Positions 58,085-64,000 of a DNA stretch of 64,000 nt are shown here, piece by piece. Each line of letters starts with the position of its first letter. The stretch's first letter is position 1. Below the pieces are notes generated by a model. It was not told the DNA's origin, did no database searches, and saw nothing but the letters and a program-made list of their open reading frames with translations. A program made the translations under genes and the position numbers. Source of the DNA: RGIG3009 sp045578425 (GTDB lineage: Bacteria; Bacillota; Clostridia; Oscillospirales; Acutalibacteraceae); NCBI GenBank assembly GCA_045578425.1, contig JAZNKF010000038.1, forward strand, positions 8,605 through 72,604. Direction: 5' to 3'.

Positions 58085-58760
58085 GGCAGCCACCCTCCCC
58101 TTCGCCGCAACGCGAAGCCATGGGACATCCCGCGCACGCGGTGAGTTCCTTGCGCGTGGCGTTTTCGTCCAATCGTTGCGAGAGTTTGTTGGTCAGCCAA
58201 ATAAGCATGCCGAATACGAAGAACCCACCCGCCGGCAGCACAAACACGGTAATGGCGGGAATAAGCCCGCCCTCGGGCCAACCGAAGATGGTGCCGTTGC
58301 CCAAAAATTCGCGGATACTGCCCATAACCACCAAGGCGGCAGTAAAACCGACACCCATGCCCAATCCGTCCAGGGCGGAAAGCCCCACCGAGTTTTTGCC
58401 GGCAAACGCTTCGGCGCGGCCCAGAATGATGCAGTTTACCACAATGAGCGGCAGGTAAATACCCAGCGATTTATCAATAGCGGGCAAGTAGGCTTTGACC
58501 AGCATTTGCACCATGGTGGTAAAGCCTGCAATGACCACAATGTAGGCGGGCAAACGCACTTTGTCGGGAATGACTTTGCGCAACAGTGAAATCACAATAT
58601 TGGAGCAGATAAGCACAAACGATGCCGCCGCGCCCATGCCCAGTCCGTTGACCGCTGCGGTGGTGACCGCCAGTGTCGGGCAAGTACCCAGCACCAACCG
58701 AAAAGTCGGATTTTCTTTGATAATGCCTTTGGAAAAGGCGTTCCAATATGCGTTAGCCAA
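58077..58760 (-). CDS. rnfE: Rnf complex subunit E
   Basis: Membrane subunit homologous to RnfA in inverted topology. 227 residues. NPTFRLVLGTCPTLAVTTAA and LPLIVVNCIILGRAEAFA hold the conserved cysteines. The C-terminal tail is rich in Cys (CAGCPMASRC...CHD), seen in some clostridial RnfE proteins. Overlaps rnfG by 8 bp. Confidence 0.95.
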   Translation of the reverse strand: MANAYWNAFSKGIIKENPTFRLVLGTCPTLAVTTAAVNGLGMGAAASFVLICSNIVISLLRKVIPDKVRLPAYIVVIAGFTTMVQMLVKAYLPAIDKSLGIYLPLIVVNCIILGRAEAFAGKNSVGLSALDGLGMGVGFTAALVVMGSIREFLGNGTIFGWPEGGLIPAITVFVLPAGGFFVFGMLIWLTNKLSQRLDENATRKELTACAGCPMASRCGEGEGGCHD

Positions 58761-59304
58761 TGGGGGTGCCCTCCTTTACCGCTTGATAGGCCGCAATCGC
58801 TTTATTGACGGCTTTGCAGATACCCGACGAGGTTTTGGTCGCTTGCGAAACCGCGTCAACTTGTCCGCCGAGTTTTACTTCGACCGCATCTTTGCCTTCG
58901 AACGCCGCAAGAAAACCGGCTTTGATGACTTTGTCTACGTAACCGGCGGTTTCGTTTTGTTCCGTTACCTTGACACCGGTGATTTTTCCTTCTTTCGAAA
59001 TGCCTGTCATTACGGTAAGTCCCGCGCTTTTACCCGCCGCTTCGGCGGTGAAAACGTAGCCCGTGACGGCACCGTTCATGATAGCTTTGTAATATTCCGT
59101 TTTTTCACCGTCCAGCGTGATTTCGGCTTTTTCAAAGGTATCCGCTTTCATAACTTCCAACCGCGCCGCGTTGGCGATTTCGTCATTTTGGCGTTGAATT
59201 TCGCCTTTGGTCAGGGCGTTGGTCCCCGCCAAGGCGGCGGTAACCGCACCGCTGATAACCATGAGTGCCAACGCACAAATGAGTATTTCTTTTATCCGTT
59301 TCAT
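58753..59304 (-). CDS. rnfG: Rnf complex subunit G (covalent FMN)
   Basis: 183-residue subunit with one N-terminal membrane helix and an extracytoplasmic FMN domain. The flavinylation motif appears as SQATKTS, with Thr158 as the expected FMN-ester residue; the usual Gly of SGAT is Gln here. Coupled to rnfD by a 4-bp overlap. An ApbE flavin transferase would be needed but is not in the window. Confidence 0.92.
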   Translation of the reverse strand: MKRIKEILICALALMVISGAVTAALAGTNALTKGEIQRQNDEIANAARLEVMKADTFEKAEITLDGEKTEYYKAIMNGAVTGYVFTAEAAGKSAGLTVMTGISKEGKITGVKVTEQNETAGYVDKVIKAGFLAAFEGKDAVEVKLGGQVDAVSQATKTSSGICKAVNKAIAAYQAVKEGTPIG

Positions 59305-60251
59305 GAGCGCACCGCCTTTTTACTGCCAAACGGACGCGGATGCGTCACTTTTTCGATGAGAGGCGTTAAAATATTCATAATCACAATGGCAAACGAGACC
59401 CCTTCGGGCAGTGAGCCATACAAGCGAATGAGAACGGTGATAAGACCGCAACCGATGGCATACACCAGTTTGCCCAGTTTGTTGATGGGGCAGGTGGCAT
59501 AGTCGGTTGCCATGAACACCGCACCAATCATCAAACCGCCCGAAAGCACGTGAACCAGCGGGTCAGAGCCGAGCAACCACGTGAGCACAAACACCGTTGC
59601 CAAATACGTCACGGGAATTAAGGGGCTGATAACATGGCGCACCACCAAATAAATACCGCCGAGCAACAGTGCGGCAACGCACGTTTCGCCCAAGCAACCG
59701 CCGCGCAATCCAAACAGCAGTTGCAACGGGTCAATATCGGCAGCGGCACCGTCTGCCAACAGCGAAAGCGGTGTGGCACCCGTGACGGCATCGGCTTTGC
59801 CGAGCCACGAAAGCGGTACCACCCAATCGTTCATTTCGGCAGGGAAACTGCCCATGAGTACAATGCGGCCGACCAGTGCGGGGTTGACAAAGTTTTGACC
59901 CAAGCCGCCAAACATTTGCTTGGCAACCACAATGGCGGCAACACTGCCGAGGGCGGCTTGCCACAACGGGATGGTAACCGGCAAGTTAAAGCTGAGCAAC
60001 AGCCCCGTCACCACACACGAAAGGTCGCTCACGGTTTGCGGACGTTTCATGACAAGGCGGCTTAAATATTCTGCCGCGACGGCGGCACCGACACAAACCA
60101 CTTCTACCGCCAAGGCACGAAAACCGAACAACCACACCGAAGCCACCAAAGCGGGAATCAGTGCGATGACAACGTCGCGCATGATGTCGCGCGTGTTCAT
60201 GCCGCAGTGCAAGTGCGGGGATGAAGAAACCAATAACGGTTGTTTTTCCAT
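59301..60251 (-). CDS. rnfD: Rnf complex subunit D (covalent FMN)
   Basis: 316-residue polytopic membrane subunit. Flavinylation motif TGATPLS with Thr160. DLSCVVTGLLLSFNLPVTIPLW and FVNPALVGRIVLMGSFP are conserved RnfD/NqrB segments. Participates in Na+ or H+ translocation. 11 bp after rnfC. Confidence 0.95.
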   Translation of the reverse strand: MEKQPLLVSSSPHLHCGMNTRDIMRDVVIALIPALVASVWLFGFRALAVEVVCVGAAVAAEYLSRLVMKRPQTVSDLSCVVTGLLLSFNLPVTIPLWQAALGSVAAIVVAKQMFGGLGQNFVNPALVGRIVLMGSFPAEMNDWVVPLSWLGKADAVTGATPLSLLADGAAADIDPLQLLFGLRGGCLGETCVAALLLGGIYLVVRHVISPLIPVTYLATVFVLTWLLGSDPLVHVLSGGLMIGAVFMATDYATCPINKLGKLVYAIGCGLITVLIRLYGSLPEGVSFAIVIMNILTPLIEKVTHPRPFGSKKAVRS

Positions 60252-60262
60252 TGTCTACCCTC

Positions 60263-61591
60263 CTATTTCGACGCCCGCAAAATATCTTTTGCCATGCGAA
60301 TGGTTTGCAAAATCGGACGATGCGCGGGACAAGAAAACGAACAGCTGCCGCATTCCATGCACGTCATGGTGGACAGGCGTTTGAGTTCGTCCAAGTTGCC
60401 CGCGTGATACGCTTTGGTAATCGACGTGGGCAGCAGTTGCATGGGGCACACGTCCACACACCGCCCGCAACGAATGCAGGTAGAAGCGGGGATTTCGACA
60501 ACGTCTTCTTCTGCGAGTGCCAAAATGGCGTTGTTTTGTTTGAGCAACGGCAATTCGTCGTTCATCAAAGCAAGCCCCATCATAGGACCGCCGAACAAGA
60601 GTTTGCGGACAGGTTTTTTCAGTCCCACAAAAGCCAAAATATCGCTGATGGGAGTACCCAGTACCACTTGCAGGTTTTGCGGTTTTTCCACCGCCGAGCC
60701 GTCTACCGTAATGCGTTTGGTAATAAGCGGCATACCGGTTTTTAAATAGCGGGAAAGCACCGAAACCGACGTGACGTTCATCACCACGCAACCGACGTCG
60801 GAGGGAAGCCCGCCCTCCGGCACGCGGCGACCGGTACACGCCGCAATGAGCACTTTTTCCGCGCCCTGAGGATAGCGTGTGGGAAGCGGTTTGACAGTCA
60901 CTGTACGAGTGGGGGTGCTGACCGAAGCCGCAATGCGGGACAGTTCCGCAATGGCGGCGGGTTTGTTGCGTTCGACCGCAATGAGCACCCGCGCGGCACC
61001 CAAAAATTCCATAACCGTTTGCACACCCGACACAATGTCCCATGAATTTTCCATACATTCGCGGTAGTCGGTGGTGATATACGGTTCACATTCCGCGGCA
61101 TTAATAATCACCGTGTCAATCGCGTCGCGGTTTTTGGGATTGAGTTTTATGTGCGTGGGGAAGCCCGCGCCGCCCAAACCGACCAAACCCGAAGCACGCA
61201 CCGCGGCAATAAATTCCTCGTACGTGGTGACCTGCGGCGGTTTGACACTGCTGTGCACGCGGTTTTCGCCGTCTGACGTAATCTCCAACGCCATGGTGGT
61301 GCGCCCGGCGGGTAACAACAATTCTTTAAGCCCCGTCACCGTACCCGAAACACTGCTGTGAATCGGTGCGGAGAGCGGCGCTTCGCTGTCACCGACGATT
61401 TGGCCGACTTCGACCGTGTCCCCCACCTTAACCGTAGGAATACACGGGGCACCCAAATGCTGCGACATGGCAATGAGCACCTTTTCGGGGGTGGGCATCA
61501 CCACGGTTTCACATTCGGCGGTATGCTTGCGGTGCGGCGGATGCACGCCGCCGCGCGGTTTGCGAATCAACGCAGAAAACAAAACACTCAT
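60263..61591 (-). CDS. rnfC: Rnf complex subunit C
   Basis: NADH-interacting flavoprotein/iron-sulfur subunit on the cytoplasmic side. 442 residues. N-terminal RKPRGGVHPPHRKHT, glycine-rich GLVGLGGAGFPTHIKL (NADH/FMN site), and two C-terminal [4Fe-4S] motifs CIRCGRCVDVCP and CMECGSCSFSCP. ATG 61591 has AAAGG immediately before it, with almost no spacer; a nearby TTG might be used instead. 7 bp after the Gx transporter gene. Confidence 0.94.
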   Translation of the reverse strand: MSVLFSALIRKPRGGVHPPHRKHTAECETVVMPTPEKVLIAMSQHLGAPCIPTVKVGDTVEVGQIVGDSEAPLSAPIHSSVSGTVTGLKELLLPAGRTTMALEITSDGENRVHSSVKPPQVTTYEEFIAAVRASGLVGLGGAGFPTHIKLNPKNRDAIDTVIINAAECEPYITTDYRECMENSWDIVSGVQTVMEFLGAARVLIAVERNKPAAIAELSRIAASVSTPTRTVTVKPLPTRYPQGAEKVLIAACTGRRVPEGGLPSDVGCVVMNVTSVSVLSRYLKTGMPLITKRITVDGSAVEKPQNLQVVLGTPISDILAFVGLKKPVRKLLFGGPMMGLALMNDELPLLKQNNAILALAEEDVVEIPASTCIRCGRCVDVCPMQLLPTSITKAYHAGNLDELKRLSTMTCMECGSCSFSCPAHRPILQTIRMAKDILRASK

Positions 61592-61598
61592 CCTTTCG

Positions 61599-62090
61599 TT
61601 ATCGGATTTTTGCAAAATGAGATTGTAATAAAGATACCGTAAAGCCGGTCAGCAAACCGGCAGGTATAGCCATTAAAAACAACAGCGGCGCATAATACAC
61701 CATGGCTTTGCCGAGCAATACATACGCCATCAGCCATTGCCCCGTGTTGTGCATAACGGCGCCGACAAGGCCCAAACTGATGCACGAAACGTTGCCCCGA
61801 CAAAAGCGTTTTACCAGTGCCATGGCAACCAGAGCCAACACGCTGCCCGCCCCGCTCATGGCAAAAGCGAGTGGACCGCGAAACAGCGAAAAGCCGATTT
61901 TGACCGCAGTTACCCCCGCTGCGCACGGCAGTGAAACCGTAAGCAGCGCCACCATGACCGCCAAGTTGGCAAGCCCCAGTTTGGCACCCGCTACGGGCAA
62001 TGGCGGTAACACGCTTTCCAGTGCCGACAAAGCCACCGCCAGAGCCGACAGCACGCCCGCGATTGTCCATTGTTTAACCGCTGTTTTCAT
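61599..62090 (-). CDS. Gx transporter family membrane protein
   Basis: 163 residues with five or six membrane helices. GAKLGLANLAVMVALLTVSLP and SGAGSVLALVAM are typical of the Gx transporter/heptaprenyl-diphosphate-synthase component I-like family, which resembles ECF S components. It regularly accompanies a NusG-II protein and rnf genes in Clostridia. A flavin or metal precursor role is possible but unproven. ATG 62090 overlaps the upstream stop by 4 bp. Confidence 0.8.
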   Translation of the reverse strand: MKTAVKQWTIAGVLSALAVALSALESVLPPLPVAGAKLGLANLAVMVALLTVSLPCAAGVTAVKIGFSLFRGPLAFAMSGAGSVLALVAMALVKRFCRGNVSCISLGLVGAVMHNTGQWLMAYVLLGKAMVYYAPLLFLMAIPAGLLTGFTVSLLQSHFAKIR

Positions 62091-62458
62091 GACGTCACCC
62101 CGTCGATGGCGGTGCTGCCGCCCTCTACCCGCACACTCACGGCGGCAGGCACACAAACGGCGGCTTGTCCGTTTTGCGACAGCCAACCGCTGTTGACACA
62201 CACTTTATCGGGGCAATCGCTGTGCAGGACGCGCACGCGCCCCGCTTCAATCTGCACGGTGACGGAAAGACCATTTGCCCCCGCCACCGTAAACTGCGCC
62301 GGCTTTGACAAAGAATACCGCGTCTCCCCGGCAGGTGTGGTGACCGTTGCCACCGCGCCGGAAGAACGCGGAAAAAAATACCAAACCAAACACAGCACGG
62401 CGGCGATTGCCGTGAGAGTCAGCACTGCCACATCGGTGCGGTGAACCGTCACTTTCAC
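62087..62458 (-). CDS. NusG domain II-containing membrane-anchored protein
   Basis: 123 residues: N-terminal membrane helix (~9-28), then a NusG-II domain with the diagnostic HSDCPDKVCVNSGWLSQNG...AVCVP. Despite the name it is extracytoplasmic and not a transcription factor. GTG start at 62458 chosen for GGGGAGGG six bases upstream; the longer frame covers the promoter. First gene of the rnf operon. Its function in flavoprotein maturation or export is speculative. Confidence 0.85.
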   Translation of the reverse strand: MKVTVHRTDVAVLTLTAIAAVLCLVWYFFPRSSGAVATVTTPAGETRYSLSKPAQFTVAGANGLSVTVQIEAGRVRVLHSDCPDKVCVNSGWLSQNGQAAVCVPAAVSVRVEGGSTAIDGVTS

Positions 62459-62489
62459 GTCAATCCCTCCCCTGTGCATAATCGTGTTT

Positions 62490-62518
62490 ATTATACAATA
62501 CTCCTTTTCAAAATTCAA
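62490..62518 (-). promoter_or_regulatory. rnf operon promoter
   Basis: TTGAAT (62513-62518), 17-bp spacer, TATAAT (62490-62495). Confidence 0.8.
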
Positions 62519-62526
62519 CAATTGTG

Positions 62527-63429
62527 TTATATAAAAACAGAAATTAACAGCATTTCTTCCGCTTTTTGGTAAACACTTTCAAAGTCCGACAGAGGCAACG
62601 GGTTTTCACCGCGTCCCAGTTCGATGGTAAATCCCGGTCGCGCAAACGTATCGACAAACCAGTCTTTGAACCCGCCGTGTGAAGCAAGACCCGTCGGTTG
62701 TGCCGCGCGATACCCCGAAACCGATGCCATCACCTGTGCCATCAGCAGTGAATGGGGCGGGGTTTTGTTGCCGTATTGCCAATAAATTTCTTCGCCTTGG
62801 CTGTGCAGTGCCACCACGTGCCGAAACGATGTACGGCGGCACAGTGAGGTGATCGTTTGTGTTTCGGGTTCGCTTTCGGCAAACGGCCCGCCCCACTGCC
62901 GCGGTGACGGTCCGCAAATACTTTTTTTTCGTTCTTCGTCTTGCAATTTCTTAAAACCTGCATTAAAATTATGATTAAGGTCTACGCCGCGTGCGTTGGC
63001 TTGCCAACGGCGGGGAATGTTGCCGCCTAAATCCTTTACCGTTTTGCTGAATTTGCCCGCACTGTCGCTGCCGTGCAACGCAATTTCCACCCCATCGGGA
63101 TTGACAAGCGGCACAAACAACACGCGACGGTCGCGCAAAGCGCGGCGCACGTTCCACCCGGCAAGCGGGCGGCGGTGGGCGATGGCGGAACACAAATTTT
63201 CGCACAACCGCAAGCATACAAACGCGGTCATCCATTCCTGTGCGTGAAAGGCTGCTGCCAGCAGCACGGTTTCGTGCCCTTCGCCGAGCACCAGTGCGCC
63301 GATGGTACGGTGTAACACGCTTTGGCCGAGCGGTACGCTTTGTAAAAAGCGGTAACGTGAGCACAATGCGGTACTCAGCCCCCGCACCGCGCCGTAATCC
63401 ATGGGTTGCGGTTTTATGAGCTGTTGCAT
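62527..63429 (-). CDS. M14-family zinc carboxypeptidase
   Basis: 300 residues, no signal peptide. Zinc ligands HAQE (His62, Glu65) and the later His in ALHSQGEEIYW; substrate residues in FVPLVNPDGVE and ARGVDLNHNFNAGF; general base Glu270 in FTIELGRGENPLP. The closest recognised group is gamma-D-glutamyl-diamino acid peptidases acting on peptidoglycan peptides, so muropeptide recycling is plausible. Diverges from the NUDIX gene. Confidence 0.9.
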   Translation of the reverse strand: MQQLIKPQPMDYGAVRGLSTALCSRYRFLQSVPLGQSVLHRTIGALVLGEGHETVLLAAAFHAQEWMTAFVCLRLCENLCSAIAHRRPLAGWNVRRALRDRRVLFVPLVNPDGVEIALHGSDSAGKFSKTVKDLGGNIPRRWQANARGVDLNHNFNAGFKKLQDEERKKSICGPSPRQWGGPFAESEPETQTITSLCRRTSFRHVVALHSQGEEIYWQYGNKTPPHSLLMAQVMASVSGYRAAQPTGLASHGGFKDWFVDTFARPGFTIELGRGENPLPLSDFESVYQKAEEMLLISVFI

Positions 63430-63475
63430 TTCTTTCCCCTGCCTTTTTATGACTATTTACTAAGGAGTATATGCT

Positions 63476-64000
63476 ATGAATTTAACGGAAAGCACCCTTT
63501 CTACCGTTCGACATTTTGAGGGGCGTATTTTGAATTTGCGGGTGGATACCGTGCAGTTGCCTAACGGGAATACTTCTACCAGAGAAGTGGTGGAACACAA
63601 AGGCGGTGTGTGTATTGCCGCCTTAACTGACGAGCGCGAACTGCTGTTTGTGCGGCAATACCGTCATCCGTACGGCAAAATCCTGTTGGAACTGCCCGCA
63701 GGCAAGTTGGACAGCAAAGAAGAAAACCGGCTTTCTGCCGCCATACGGGAATTGCGGGAAGAAACCGGTGCCACCGCCAAAAACATACAATTTTTAGGCG
63801 AGTTATATCCCTCGCCGGGGTATTGCGACGAAATTTTGACATTGTACCTTGCCACCGACCTTTCGTTCGGCGATGCCGACCCTGACGAGGACGAGTTTTT
63901 ACAAGTGGAGCGCATTTTGCTTGACAAGGCGGTAGAAATGGTGTTAAAAGGTGAAATTCCCGATGCCAAAACCCAAACCTTGGTTTTGAAAGTGGCGGCG
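63476..64000 (+). CDS. NUDIX hydrolase (ADP-ribose pyrophosphatase-like), truncated by window end
   Basis: 175 residues visible, no stop before the right edge. NUDIX box from Gly76: GKLDSKEENRLSAAIRELRE, then ETG; a Pro-rich YPSPGYCDEI follows, typical of ADP-ribose pyrophosphatases. AAGGAG lies eight bases before the ATG. Probably only the last few residues are missing. Confidence 0.9.
   Translation, partial: MNLTESTLSTVRHFEGRILNLRVDTVQLPNGNTSTREVVEHKGGVCIAALTDERELLFVRQYRHPYGKILLELPAGKLDSKEENRLSAAIRELREETGATAKNIQFLGELYPSPGYCDEILTLYLATDLSFGDADPDEDEFLQVERILLDKAVEMVLKGEIPDAKTQTLVLKVAA

Overview
The window comes from an anaerobic, endospore-forming Firmicute, most likely an Oscillospirales/Ruminococcaceae-type member of Clostridia. 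Lineage is inferred from gene content and synteny only. Supporting evidence: a spoIIA sporulation operon, an Rnf ion-pumping ferredoxin:NAD oxidoreductase, an NfnAB electron-bifurcating transhydrogenase, Rex-type control of adhE, a Cys T-box, Firmicute ribosome binding sites and sigma-A promoters. Base composition is moderate except for one AT-rich patch (about 13.5-16.1 kb).

Layout. 1-6.6 kb (+): 3' part of rel, then dtd, an MBL hydrolase, hemZ, a uridine-kinase-like gene, and a zinc-ribbon/MTA-SAH deaminase pair. 6.6-13.5 kb (-): adhE with a coupled APH-like kinase, a LysR regulator and nfnAB. 13.5-16.1 kb (-): an AT-rich patch with an SGNH hydrolase, a deacetylase-like protein and a GNAT protein, ending in a 201-bp array of nine mini-hairpins beside tRNA-Leu. 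16.3-24.6 kb (-): an eight-gene aromatic amino acid operon (aroF-tyrA-aroB-aroA-aroC-pheA-aroEK-aroQ) behind a leader that encodes a Tyr/Phe-rich peptide with matching antiterminator and terminator. 24.6-31.6 kb (-): nifS, class B sortase, thiI and a 1202-residue CinA/pseudo-sortase/SpoIID fusion. 31.7-33.4 kb (+): a minimal sufC-sufB pair. 33.4-41.0 kb (-): the rimP-nusA-ylxR-ylxQ-infB-rbfA-nrnA-truB operon. 41.1-45.4 kb: a giant secreted GH16-type glycanase. 45.6-47.1 kb: spoIIAA-spoIIAB-sigF. 47.2-49.8 kb: a cysteine-free HMA protein and a T-box-controlled cysE-cysS. 49.8-53.5 kb: recA-recX-rimO-pgsA. 53.6-55.6 kb: a DUF4838-like protein. 55.8-56.1 kb (+): tRNA-Met, tRNA-Glu, tRNA-Val. 56.1-62.5 kb (-): a NusG-II protein, a Gx transporter, rnfCDGEAB and a probably frameshifted SH3 gene. 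The window ends with an M14 peptidase and a truncated NUDIX hydrolase.

How the parts fit. Rnf, NfnAB and AdhE balance ferredoxin, NADH and NADPH in a fermenter, with a perfect Rex operator over the adhE -10. The aro operon encodes every step from PEP plus erythrose-4-phosphate to phenylpyruvate and the tyrosine branch, and its leader can sense Tyr/Phe-tRNA charging by ribosome stalling. NifS can feed sulfur both to ThiI and to the divergent SufCB scaffold. CysE and CysS share one Cys T-box.

Most unusual items: (1) the mini-hairpin array, whose 8-nt spacers are inverted about its centre, so the whole element can fold as a ladder of four-way junctions; (2) the CinA/pseudo-sortase/SpoIID fusion beside an intact sortase; (3) the Tyr/Phe peptide attenuator in a Firmicute. 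No CRISPR array, insertion sequence, prophage or rRNA was seen.
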